This document shows positions 34,501-41,593 of a stretch of 64,000 bases of DNA, piece after piece. Origin of the DNA: a virus. The stretch's first letter is position 1. The number at the start of each line of letters is the position of its first letter. A program made the translations under genes and the position numbers. The stretch lies in the IMG/VR virus record IMGVR_UViG_3300006923_000016, positions 1-64,000 of that record; one strand, given 5' to 3'. The notes beneath the pieces were generated by a model. It did not search any database. It was given only the letters and a program-made list of their open reading frames with translations, and was not told the origin of the DNA.

Positions 34501-34961
34501 TTTGGAGAAAGGCAAGACCGCTAAAAGTTCCAGAGCAGCCAGTCCTTGAGACTATTCCTGTTCACTCAGGACCCAGACCAATCACCCTTGACCTATTGGG
34601 CAAGGAACGAGAGGTACTTGGGTATTATGTCTCTTTGCATCCAACTGACTTTATTACAACAGACAACCAAACTAACCACATCAACGAGATCCTGTCCGGT
34701 GACACTGGCATTTGTAACGGTGTGATTACAAGCATTAAGCGAATTATTACAAAGAGAACACGTCAACCGATGTGCTTCTTAACCATTGAGGATGCCACAG
34801 GGATGGCGGAAGTCGTAGTCTTCTCCTCTCTGTATGTGAAGTGTGCAAATAGTTTAGAAGTTGGTAGGGTAGTTCGGCTCATTTTTGATGCTGAAACTGA
34901 AGATATTCAGCCTATCAAGCTGAAAGCAAAGAGCATTCGCCTAGTGGAAGTGGAGGACTAG
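31539..34961 (+). CDS. dnaE: DNA polymerase III alpha subunit
   Basis: At 1140 residues it is a full bacterial-type C-family polymerase. The N-terminal PHP domain begins HLHNHTEYSLLDG (His5, His7, His9) and keeps SITDHGS, so its metal site looks intact. The catalytic core has GRGSVGGSLVAW near 370, PDIDSDF with Asp415 and Asp417, and the third Asp568 in KFDFLGL. A C-terminal OB domain (VITSIKRIITK...) ends the protein. It replicates the phage genome. No separate proofreading exonuclease gene is visible nearby. Confidence 0.96.
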   Translation: MSFVHLHNHTEYSLLDGITRISELPSAVKEMGMPAISITDHGSLAGTLRFYDECVKANIKPIIGLEAYFSEERSLRAVDELEKSFYHLVLLAKTEQGFRNLIKMNSLGWETGFYKKGRIDDKLLEEYGDGIIATSACLGGRIAQLFRRGSRKAAEHKILYYRELFRENFFLEIQDHDIPEQVELNKFLLEIGAKYDIPPILTGDCHYLNRVDGGGTDSPHELLLGVQTNKTVNDPKKFSFDQREHWVKSPREIQEVIDRNGWPQDLMTNTLSIANMCDGDYFGTIRGNYMPKVEDFTKWPKFLKKDASKILEYEAKCGLVKRFGDVSSIPDKYKERLNYELGVISELGYSDYFLIVQDYTEWAKEREIQIGPGRGSVGGSLVAWALALTSRACDPIKNGLYFERFLNKSRVSPPDIDSDFQRSRREEVLEYVRSKYGEDYVAHIGTNGTFHPRSAAKDMARIYGMSSYDIKQLQDGIPETWRGLPPTIEDCERQFPALTTGKFSEIWAKAVRIVGLPRTAGSHASGVVIGTGAPLRDVVPMYKRAKGKMMITEFDMNELEDLGFFKFDFLGLKNLDVVDKSLEFIEQNHGKRIDLDAVSHKDPAVFDLMCRGKLSGVFQLEKSLRNITIRVQPRSLDHLSAINALGRPGPRDAGLVEQYVSNRHAASYELPYSEKLSEVLRPILEESFGVMAYQEQIMRMAQEISGFSLVEADNLRKAIGKKKRDLMDKMRFQFVEGAVDNGHNRKEVETLWGSRDEVTGKGSGIVGFADYCFNKAHSFAYSILSYREAWLKCFYPAEFMAALMSYEENHDLISAYVAEAKSLDVEVRGPSVNISRNGFTFDNQRAIVFGLDSIKGLGKQAVAAIVKARGKKGFSSFEDFYGRVDQRKVNRGVIEKLIFAGAFDEFKYSRQTLLDHLDGHNKYYSDVVKYHERLLECAKRDDEVAIAKGKLFEIEAAMALIPMRRKDKVTKSPDDQETFDALRAKKMLWRKARPLKVPEQPVLETIPVHSGPRPITLDLLGKEREVLGYYVSLHPTDFITTDNQTNHINEILSGDTGICNGVITSIKRIITKRTRQPMCFLTIEDATGMAEVVVFSSLYVKCANSLEVGRVVRLIFDAETEDIQPIKLKAKSIRLVEVED

Positions 34962-34975
34962 GGGTTAACCCCTAG
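34958..34975. repeat. Perfect 18-base palindrome at the dnaE stop
   Basis: ctaggggtt followed directly by its complement aacccctag. The left arm includes the dnaE stop codon. As RNA it would form a seven-pair stem with a TTAA loop, followed by a C/T-rich but not T-only tract. It may be a weak terminator, mRNA end or protein-binding site. Confidence 0.6.
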
Positions 34976-34995
34976 TTCCTCCCAAAGGAATATAT

Positions 34996-36141
34996 ATGGC
35001 TAAAAGTAAGTTTAGATTTTGGACAAAGGAAGAAGACACCGTTGTTATTGATAACAGAGATACCCACACAGATGCAGAAATCGTGGTGCTCCTTGCATCG
35101 GAAGGCTATATGCGGAGTAGAGATGCAGTGGGACGCCGCGCAAGACGCCTCGGGCTCAATTCGGCCAGTGTCCAAGCGGTGGCTACTGACTCTGGATTCG
35201 GGGTGGCGGCTGTTAAGCCTCCTACGAAGCTCGAACTCAAAAGAATCGAAGTAGCCAAGGACATTGATGTTCAGTGGAAGAAAATCCTTGAGATGAGTAA
35301 GACCTTTAAGGAGTACCCAGTTAATAGGACGAGGGGATTTGCCCAGCCACAGCGACGTATCGTCAGCTTGTCTGATATTCACTTCCCCTTCCAGCATGAC
35401 GAATTCCTTGAGGAAGCTGTCGACATGGCCAAGGGCTGTGACGTACTGGTACTTAATGGTGACATCTTTGACTGCTATGGAATCTCTACCTTCAAGAAGG
35501 CTAAGAAAATCCCTCTGCTTAGAGAGTATGCAATCGTTCTTGAGTTCCTAAAGGGCCTAGTCAATCAGTTCCCTATTATTGTTCTCAATGCAGGCAATCA
35601 CGAAGAAAGGTTCTCTGGAACCTTACAGACAGCATTGCAGATGACAACTGAACCACCAGTAGGTGATGACCTTATGACTCGCCTAGCTCGTGGAGATATT
35701 TACGATGAGGACGGAACTCTTGCAGGAAACTACAACTGGGACAACGTCATCTACAATCCTCTACAGTCATGGTGGACTAAGATTGGCAAGACAATCTTCT
35801 GTCACCCAAGGAACTTCTCTCGTCGTCCAGGAGCCACCGTTAAACAAGCAGCTGACTGGTTCCATCAGGTAGATCATGTGGGAGAGTGGGACTCAATCGT
35901 AATGGGTCATACTCACCAGGCAGCAAAGTTCATCTATGAGGGACGTCTCATGATGGAGCAAGCTTGTCTCACCGCAGTCCACGCCTATCAGTGGGCATCA
36001 CACATTCGCTATGTTGGACAAGCCAACGGCTTCGCTGAAGTCTGGCAAGACAAGGACGGCAATACAAACTATGACAAGTCTAGGATTATTTATCTTGGAC
36101 AGCAGAGTCCACCAGCGACAAAGGTAATATTAGATGACTAA
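34996..36141 (+). CDS. Metallophosphoesterase with N-terminal Myb/SANT-like helix
   Basis: A 381-residue protein. Residues 5-50 (RFWTKEEDTVVIDN ... AVGRRARRLG) look like a SANT/Myb-type DNA-binding helix bundle. The phosphoesterase core has SLSDIHFPF near 122, NGDIFDCYG near 153, AGNHEERF near 196, CHPRNFSR near 270 and GHTHQA near 305. The combination suggests a nuclease or phosphatase acting on DNA. It follows dnaE and could serve in replication or repair. Confidence 0.82.
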   Translation: MAKSKFRFWTKEEDTVVIDNRDTHTDAEIVVLLASEGYMRSRDAVGRRARRLGLNSASVQAVATDSGFGVAAVKPPTKLELKRIEVAKDIDVQWKKILEMSKTFKEYPVNRTRGFAQPQRRIVSLSDIHFPFQHDEFLEEAVDMAKGCDVLVLNGDIFDCYGISTFKKAKKIPLLREYAIVLEFLKGLVNQFPIIVLNAGNHEERFSGTLQTALQMTTEPPVGDDLMTRLARGDIYDEDGTLAGNYNWDNVIYNPLQSWWTKIGKTIFCHPRNFSRRPGATVKQAADWFHQVDHVGEWDSIVMGHTHQAAKFIYEGRLMMEQACLTAVHAYQWASHIRYVGQANGFAEVWQDKDGNTNYDKSRIIYLGQQSPPATKVILDD

Positions 36142-36418
36142 AGACGGATTTAAAGACCTCCTAGGCATGGTAAATGCCACAGATGAAAAGATTGATGACC
36201 TGGCCTTCGCCGTGAGGGAGTCTATAACTGCCTTGGGCGGAGACGCTGTGAAGATGGCTGTTCAGATTGTCACCATCTATCGTCTGCTATTGGAACTAGA
36301 CTTAACAACGGAAGAGAAATTTAAGGAGATGTTCCTTAACACAGCAGCAACTATGCAAGAGCAAAACCTCGCCAACACAGCGCAGGAAACAGACGAGCTA
36401 TCAGACATTAGTGTCTAA
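36134..36418 (+). CDS. Unknown small helical protein (94 aa)
   Basis: ATG 36134 overlaps the previous gene. Helical throughout, acidic C-terminus (ETDELSDISV). No motif recognised. Probably cotranscribed with the Cas4-like nuclease that follows. Confidence 0.6.
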   Translation: MTKDGFKDLLGMVNATDEKIDDLAFAVRESITALGGDAVKMAVQIVTIYRLLLELDLTTEEKFKEMFLNTAATMQEQNLANTAQETDELSDISV

Positions 36419-36431
36419 GGAATAAGGAAAC

Positions 36432-37436
36432 ATGGGAGAAATATTTGACGTACTCGACCAATCGAAAATGAGCCGTGGTCCCATCAAGGGGGACTACACA
36501 ACAAACCTTTACCCAAGTGAAGGCGCGGCTGAGGTGGGAGGCGTAGTCTATGGCAAGTGTATGCGTGCCTGCTTCTTCCGTTACATGGGAAGTACCGGAC
36601 AGGAAGTAAAGCTTGAAGACGGTACAGTGGCTGTTCCACAGTCAACAAGACCTGGGCCCAAGGCACAGTGGATCTTTAAAGCAGGCAACATGTTTGAGGA
36701 TGCAATCCTTGAAGCTGCCCGAGATGCACGTATTCTTTTACAGGGTCATCTCAAAATCTCTATCCCTATTGCTGGACTTAAGCTTAACGGTGAAGTCGAC
36801 ATGGTCTTTCAAGATAAGAACGGAGACCCAGTAGGGATTGAAGTTAAGTCTGTTCATGGATCTATGGCTGAGTCTCATATCATTGGGACTGCAGGAATGA
36901 GGCGGAAGGGGCTCAAGGGTGAGCCTAAGCCTGAGCACGTCATCCAGACTGCTATCTATGCTTGGCATTTACGTGAGCAAATCCCAAGGTTCAAGCTTCT
37001 CTACATTATGAGAGGTAAATGTTTCAGGGAAGAGTTTGAGGTCATAGTTAAGAAGGACGCAGAGGGACGTCGTCAGATTTATATCGACGGCAAGCTCTGG
37101 AAGTACTTCAATCTTGACGATGTCTTTGACAGGTATAAGAAGCTTGCTTTCAACATCAATTCAGGTAAGTTGCCTGGTCGCGACTACACTCTTCTTTATG
37201 ATGATGATGCCATGAACCAGCTACTCAAGGATGGAAAGCTTACTCGTGGAGTCAAGGCCGACTGGACCAAGTACTGGGGCAGAGAGACGGACCATGCTAA
37301 GTGGACCGAGGCTGATAAAGAACTAAGAGGCAAAGAGCCTCGCAGACTGAAGCGCCCCCTAAAGGGAGACTGGCAATGTAGTTACTGCGACTTCCAAAGC
37401 CTATGCTGGAAGAAGGACGCTTCACCAAGGAAATAA
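36432..37436 (+). CDS. Cas4/RecB-like PD-(D/E)XK nuclease with Fe-S cysteines
   Basis: A 334-residue protein. Nuclease motifs are LNGEVDMVF near 118 (Asp), GIEVKSV near 134 (ExK) and HVIQTAIYAWH near 172 (QxxxY). Cys43 in GKCMRAC plus Cys316, Cys319 and Cys325 in CSYCDFQSLC form the Cas4/AddB arrangement that holds an iron-sulfur cluster. It should be a 5'-3' or single-strand nuclease for recombination. The A-type iron-sulfur carrier at 54124 could supply clusters. Confidence 0.85.
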   Translation: MGEIFDVLDQSKMSRGPIKGDYTTNLYPSEGAAEVGGVVYGKCMRACFFRYMGSTGQEVKLEDGTVAVPQSTRPGPKAQWIFKAGNMFEDAILEAARDARILLQGHLKISIPIAGLKLNGEVDMVFQDKNGDPVGIEVKSVHGSMAESHIIGTAGMRRKGLKGEPKPEHVIQTAIYAWHLREQIPRFKLLYIMRGKCFREEFEVIVKKDAEGRRQIYIDGKLWKYFNLDDVFDRYKKLAFNINSGKLPGRDYTLLYDDDAMNQLLKDGKLTRGVKADWTKYWGRETDHAKWTEADKELRGKEPRRLKRPLKGDWQCSYCDFQSLCWKKDASPRK

Positions 37437-37438
37437 AG

Positions 37439-37654
37439 ATGCTTCAAGCGAATGATCTACCTAGCCTCGCCCTTACCGTTAAGAGACCACAAACTCCAAT
37501 CTGTCATGGAGGAAAACTTGTGGAATTCATGACAGGCAGAACGAGCTACTACATTAACGATGATCTTGTTAGTGAAGACACCTTCCGTAAAGTCAGCTTC
37601 TATGTTCAGGTAGCTTATGACTCTTGTGGAGGCGATGATAATGCAGAGACTTAG
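37439..37654 (+). CDS. Unknown small protein (71 aa)
   Basis: ATG 37439 is preferred over the in-frame ATG 37403 because AAGGA sits seven bases upstream and only one base then separates it from the previous stop region. Contains TGRTSYYINDDLVSED and a KVSFYVQVAYD strand. Function unknown. Confidence 0.6.
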   Translation: MLQANDLPSLALTVKRPQTPICHGGKLVEFMTGRTSYYINDDLVSEDTFRKVSFYVQVAYDSCGGDDNAET

Positions 37655-37943
37655 ACGAACACAGCTTGTCTTTGATGATATCGAAGACCTAACAGCAATT
37701 ATAATTGAAGTTATTGTTGAAGCTATGGATATCTTTGGTGAACTTGATGGTCGAGACCCAGACGTTGTTGACTTGATCGAAGACCTAACAGACCTAGAGG
37801 TGTGGGAGGTCGTTGAGATTTTCAAGGGACTGCTCGAAGCAAATGAAGACATGTTTTTGTTTGAATTTGAAGCTCTCACACGGTGGGAGGTTGTCGACCC
37901 AGACTTCCATGAACGGGTAGTTGATTGTCTTGATGACGAATAA
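37641..37943 (+). CDS. Unknown very acidic protein (100 aa)
   Basis: ATG 37641, eight bases after GGAGG, inside the previous gene's end. After a basic start (MQRLRRTQL) the protein is dominated by Asp and Glu on helices, with few positive charges. DNA mimicry is a thought raised by the charge only. No family recognised. Confidence 0.6.
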   Translation: MQRLRRTQLVFDDIEDLTAIIIEVIVEAMDIFGELDGRDPDVVDLIEDLTDLEVWEVVEIFKGLLEANEDMFLFEFEALTRWEVVDPDFHERVVDCLDDE

Positions 37944-38214
37944 GCTCCACTATCATGAAGTTTTATTTTATCGCCTAAAGTGGCCAGTTAAACAAGAGCT
38001 GATGCGTTTGTTTGGTTGGAAAACAGTAGAAGAAGCTGCGCAGGAATTTGATTTCCTACCTCAAGACTACCTGCCATACATACTAACAACTCCTCCCATA
38101 TGGGAGGGAGACATTCTCTACTATGAAGGTGACATCTTCATGAGTAGGTACAAAGGAAAGACACATGATCTCACGCAATCAGCTGACAGATTATCTTCGA
38201 ACACACTGGATTAA
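37933..38214 (+). CDS. Unknown small protein (93 aa)
   Basis: ATG 37933 overlaps the previous stop. Contains LMRLFGWKTVEEAA and aromatic Tyr/Trp/Pro segments (LPYILTTPPIWEGD). No motif recognised. Overlaps the next gene by 50 bases. Confidence 0.55.
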   Translation: MTNKLHYHEVLFYRLKWPVKQELMRLFGWKTVEEAAQEFDFLPQDYLPYILTTPPIWEGDILYYEGDIFMSRYKGKTHDLTQSADRLSSNTLD

Positions 38215-38632
38215 TGACGTTGACAGCGTAGCTACGGGCATTCAGGCCTGGCTAAGCACTATTAACGTTCCCGCTAAGACAGTGGTAACACATACAACAA
38301 CCCCAAGCACTTCTCGTTCTGAAGCTGGTCGGAAGGCAGCTGCAACGCGTACAGCAGCTCGAACTTGGGTCTCCAGAGACGGTAAGAGCTACGTAGTATT
38401 CTCTCGTGATGACACCAATGGTGTGAGAGTTCCGCGTACTTTTGTTCGGGACCGTCTGGGTGCAAGCCCTGGTGACAATGTATTAATCGTTGGAACTAAG
38501 GGAATCAGTTCAACCTCCTTAACCGTTAGACGTGATGGTAGCCTGTACGTAGGCTCTAGCATTATTAACGGATTTAAGAACTTGAGCTTCCGGTTCCGGA
38601 CAGACAACGGTAAGCTTGTAATCAAGGCGTAA
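38165..38632 (+). CDS. Unknown protein with basic beta-domain (155 aa)
   Basis: A helical N-terminus, a Ser/Thr/Ala-rich linker, then a repeated strand-turn pattern (GKSYVVFSRDD, TSLTVRRDGSLYVG) that looks like a small beta-barrel or AbrB-like swapped barrel. DNA binding is a guess from charge. Confidence 0.6.
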   Translation: MISRNQLTDYLRTHWINDVDSVATGIQAWLSTINVPAKTVVTHTTTPSTSRSEAGRKAAATRTAARTWVSRDGKSYVVFSRDDTNGVRVPRTFVRDRLGASPGDNVLIVGTKGISSTSLTVRRDGSLYVGSSIINGFKNLSFRFRTDNGKLVIKA

Positions 38633-39183
38633 TGACAAAGATTGGGATCTTCTTAGACCGGGATGGTGTGTTGAATATCAACACCCATTACCCACACCTT
38701 ATTGAAGATTGTTACCCGGCACCTACGGCCAAGAAGGCTATGGAACGAATCCTCGCGGACGATAGGTTTATTCCTATTGTGGTAACAAACCAAGGAGGAG
38801 TGGGTCAGGGGCACTACTCTAAAAGGGACTGCTTTAGCTTTCAGCTAGAGCTAATGAGGCAGCTTGACTGCACGATCCCTCGAAGACAGTGGTATCACAG
38901 CTGGGCCACAGAAGATAATCACTTCCTAAGGAAGCCCAATCCAGGCATGTTGTTGAGGGCTGCCCAGGATCATGATATTGATCTTGGGCAGTCCGCTATG
39001 TTTGGGGATAAAGAGTCGGACATGCTAGCTGGAATAAAAGCTGGCTGTTGTGCGGTATACTTAATAGGAGAGGGACGACCGTCTCTCTTTTCACAAGTAG
39101 ACGCATTCATGGAGGCCACATGTCAGACTACGAACGACCTCACCTCAGACTCCCGGTACCCGAAAGGAAGATTACCGAGGTAG
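38632..39183 (+). CDS. HAD phosphatase, GmhB/histidinol-phosphatase type
   Basis: A 183-residue HAD subfamily IIIA enzyme: FLDRDGVLN near residue 7 (catalytic Asp), VVTNQGGVGQG near 50, RKPNPGM near 100 and FGDKESD near 122. The set matches D-glycero-D-manno-heptose-1,7-bisphosphate phosphatase (GmhB) and HisB-N phosphatases. HldE-type kinase and nucleotidyltransferase genes are present in the window, which favours GmhB. The zinc-loop Cys set is not obvious. Confidence 0.8.
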   Translation: MTKIGIFLDRDGVLNINTHYPHLIEDCYPAPTAKKAMERILADDRFIPIVVTNQGGVGQGHYSKRDCFSFQLELMRQLDCTIPRRQWYHSWATEDNHFLRKPNPGMLLRAAQDHDIDLGQSAMFGDKESDMLAGIKAGCCAVYLIGEGRPSLFSQVDAFMEATCQTTNDLTSDSRYPKGRLPR

Positions 39184-39314
39184 CAGACAACAGGGAAACT
39201 ATCCCTGATAAGGCTGTTATCGAAAAGAATACATTTGTTGTTGACCTTACAGTCGACTTCGATGCTTACGGAGAGTACGACGCCAACAATGGGAAGAACG
39301 TATTCGATATGTAG
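39120..39314 (+). CDS. Unknown small acidic protein (64 aa)
   Basis: GGAGG lies four bases before ATG 39120, within the end of the GmhB-like gene. Begins MSDYERPHLRLPVPE, then strand-rich and acidic. No motif. Confidence 0.55.
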   Translation: MSDYERPHLRLPVPERKITEVADNRETIPDKAVIEKNTFVVDLTVDFDAYGEYDANNGKNVFDM

Positions 39315-39322
39315 GACACACC

Positions 39323-39604
39323 ATGGAAGAATCTAACGACCTTAACGTCACTGAAAAGCTAGCCGAGCTTGATGACGCAATGGAGAGCCTTGGCTTTCAC
39401 CAAGCAAACTCAGTAGAAGAAGCTCTTGAAGCTGCTCCTGAGCAAGCCCCAGTACCAGAGAAGTCTAACTTCACACCTATTCCTAAGAAGATGAACGGTG
39501 TTTACTTTCAGCTAAAGAGAGTAAGCCCAAACCGAACTGAGATCTTCATGCATGGGCCTGACGGTGATGCATTCCCTACAGGTGTTGGTTGGGATAAGAG
39601 ATAG
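39323..39604 (+). CDS. Unknown small acidic protein (93 aa)
   Basis: AGGA six bases before ATG 39323. Helical acidic N-terminal half, Pro/Glu linker, then a short beta part (GVYFQLKRVSPN). The stop overlaps the GTG start of the next gene. Confidence 0.58.
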   Translation: MEESNDLNVTEKLAELDDAMESLGFHQANSVEEALEAAPEQAPVPEKSNFTPIPKKMNGVYFQLKRVSPNRTEIFMHGPDGDAFPTGVGWDKR

Positions 39605-39891
39605 TGAGTATCCTTAATGAGGTTAATGGGTGGGGTGAACCTGCTCCTATTCGCAACGAACTACCTGGCTGTTGGCAAGCTGTCATTGAAGACATGAAAA
39701 GCCGAGACAGGTTTGGTCGAGAAAAGTATGGAACACCACTTCAACCTAACAATGGAAGGAATGCCTTGCAGGATGCATACGAAGAAGTCCTTGACTTAGC
39801 TGTGTATTTGAAGCAAAAGATTATGGAAGAGGAGATGAAAGATGCTGAAAGAAAAGGGACCAAAGCCGTGGGAAACCCAAGTACTGATTGA
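39604..39891 (+). CDS. Conserved-type phage protein, MazG-like helices (95 aa)
   Basis: GTG 39604. The segment FGREKYGTPLQPNNGR followed by DAYEEVLDLAVYLKQ recalls a common phage family and resembles the ExxE/ExxD helices of MazG-type nucleotide pyrophosphohydrolases. The activity is not proven from motifs. It lies beside a deoxynucleotidase-like protein and DHFR, which fits nucleotide metabolism. Confidence 0.6.
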   Translation: MSILNEVNGWGEPAPIRNELPGCWQAVIEDMKSRDRFGREKYGTPLQPNNGRNALQDAYEEVLDLAVYLKQKIMEEEMKDAERKGTKAVGNPSTD

Positions 39892-40387
39892 TTGTGATGG
39901 AGTTCTAGCAGAACTCATCATTCCAGCAGAGTTCTTTGCTGGAGATCGCAATCGGCCTGAACTCAAGCCACTAGACGAACCAAACTGGGCCTATGCAATG
40001 AATCCAGTAAAGGGGAGTCGTGAGCTTATCGACTCTATCGAAGAGATGGGGCTTGAAACAACCGTACTCACCTCACCCTGGGACACTAGCATGACCTGGG
40101 ACTGGGACCGTAAGAGATGGCTACTTCAGATATATGGGATTGATAAGTACCACGTTATTTTTGCTAAGCAGAAATGGCTAGTGGGTGGACTAACCCTCAT
40201 AGAGGACAAGGCAGAGAATGCTAACTGGTGGTCGGAACAACACAACCGTCCATCCATCCTAATCAACCAATATTGGAATGTAGAAGAAGAACTAGACCCT
40301 AGAGTTATTCGAGTGGATAACCTAGAGGAGGCTACTGCAGCCGTAAGGAGCCTACATGCTTGGCATCATTGTCGCAGTAAGCGATAA
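39842..40387 (+). CDS. HAD-type 5'(3')-deoxyribonucleotidase-like protein
   Basis: A 181-residue HAD protein: LIDCDGVLAEL near residue 15 (catalytic Asp pair), LTSPWDTS near 75, FAKQKWLV near 105 and LIEDKAENANWW near 117. The layout follows the NT5C deoxyribonucleotidase family, which removes phosphate from dNMPs. Overlaps both neighbours by 30 to 50 bases. GGAG precedes ATG 39842. Confidence 0.78.
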   Translation: MLKEKGPKPWETQVLIDCDGVLAELIIPAEFFAGDRNRPELKPLDEPNWAYAMNPVKGSRELIDSIEEMGLETTVLTSPWDTSMTWDWDRKRWLLQIYGIDKYHVIFAKQKWLVGGLTLIEDKAENANWWSEQHNRPSILINQYWNVEEELDPRVIRVDNLEEATAAVRSLHAWHHCRSKR

Positions 40388-40841
40388 CAACGTCATTGGG
40401 AAGAACAATGAAATTCCTTGGGACTGTCCAGAAGACATGGCAAGATTTGTTACCATCACCAAGCGCCACCCTATTATCATGGGAAGACGAACGTTTAAGT
40501 CTATTGGTAAACCTCTCCCAGGACGCATTAACATCGTTGTGACTAGAAAGTACATCGATTTGATTAATGTCCACTCCGTAAACAGCTTGGAGAACGCCCT
40601 AAGGGTTGCTGAGTCCTTTTCTCCAATGATGCCTTTCGTCATTGGTGGGACTAGGCTTTATGCCGAAGCTCTACCTATCGCAACACACTTGTTCTTTACT
40701 AGAATCCATCAAGAAGTAGAGGGAGATACTTTCTTCCCACCAATCGAATGGACTCACTGGGAACAAACAGAAGAAGAGAAGCATACCAGCTTTACCTTCT
40801 CCACTTGGGAGCATAAAGATCCATGGGACATCGAATACTAG
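40356..40841 (+). CDS. folA: Dihydrofolate reductase
   Basis: A 161-residue DHFR: IIVAVSDNNVIGKNNEIPW at the start, then the catalytic acidic residue in EDMARF, IIMGRRTFKSIG near 40, LPGRINIVVTR near 54 and FVIGGTRLYAEA near 93. It regenerates tetrahydrofolate used by ThyA (4367). AAGGAG precedes ATG 40356 at good spacing. Confidence 0.95.
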   Translation: MLGIIVAVSDNNVIGKNNEIPWDCPEDMARFVTITKRHPIIMGRRTFKSIGKPLPGRINIVVTRKYIDLINVHSVNSLENALRVAESFSPMMPFVIGGTRLYAEALPIATHLFFTRIHQEVEGDTFFPPIEWTHWEQTEEEKHTSFTFSTWEHKDPWDIEY

Positions 40842-41593
40842 TTGTAGGTGATCATATCTATGATGACTACATTCAGGGCACAATTGATGAAGCTAATGAG
40901 GGTGGCCCAAGGTTCAGGGCAAACGAATATCTAGCGAGAACAGAACAGGGAGGCGCGGCGTTCGTTAGAGACGCTGTGGCCTCCTTTTCTCATGTTAATC
41001 ACTCCAACGTTGACTACATTAGAACGTCTATCAGTCGCATTAAGCGCTTTCAGAATCAAGAGACAAAGGAAACTCTCCTTACTGTTGATGACTTTGAAGA
41101 TCACTACTTCGAGACTGATAAGTGTAGAGGTTATACACATGACGCAGCTATTGTATGGGATGACAGCAGGTGTGAAGATTCATACCCGTGGGGAGACGCC
41201 CTAACTACTCTTCACCCTGAGGCCTTAACCGTAGTTGATAGCGTCCGCGCCAAGAGCTGGGACACACCCTTCACCTGCTACATTAAGATGACACTAAGTG
41301 ACTGGGATGGATACAGGCCCAAGCATGCAACATTAATTCTAACTAGCTCTAGAGCTGTCTCTCTTTATGAGCCTCGCAAACCTCTTCGAGTCTATAATGT
41401 AAATGAAATCGACCCCATTGATCCTATTGGAGCAGGCGATGTGTTCCTTAGTGTGTTTGTAACCATACTTCTCGAAGGATGGGGCGAGGATAAGGCAATT
41501 CGAGAAGCCATACATTATGCCAGTAAGTCAGTGACTTACCATGGCTGCCGTATCCCGAGGCGAGACCGTGCCAGAACATTTAGTACTGTTTGA
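40823..41593 (+). CDS. PfkB-family kinase, HldE kinase-domain type
   Basis: A 256-residue sugar kinase. ILVVGDHIYDDYIQG at the start and RTEQGGAAFVRDAV near 40 match the HldE/RfaE N-terminal domain (VVGD..LD.Y...GGAANVA), and DPIGAGDVFLSVF near 202 is the PfkB catalytic GAGD motif. HldE kinases phosphorylate heptose 7-phosphate. It is shorter than usual (about 310), mainly by losses in the middle. The nucleotidyltransferase half of HldE is a separate gene at 7093. Confidence 0.8.
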   Translation: MGHRILVVGDHIYDDYIQGTIDEANEGGPRFRANEYLARTEQGGAAFVRDAVASFSHVNHSNVDYIRTSISRIKRFQNQETKETLLTVDDFEDHYFETDKCRGYTHDAAIVWDDSRCEDSYPWGDALTTLHPEALTVVDSVRAKSWDTPFTCYIKMTLSDWDGYRPKHATLILTSSRAVSLYEPRKPLRVYNVNEIDPIDPIGAGDVFLSVFVTILLEGWGEDKAIREAIHYASKSVTYHGCRIPRRDRARTFSTV

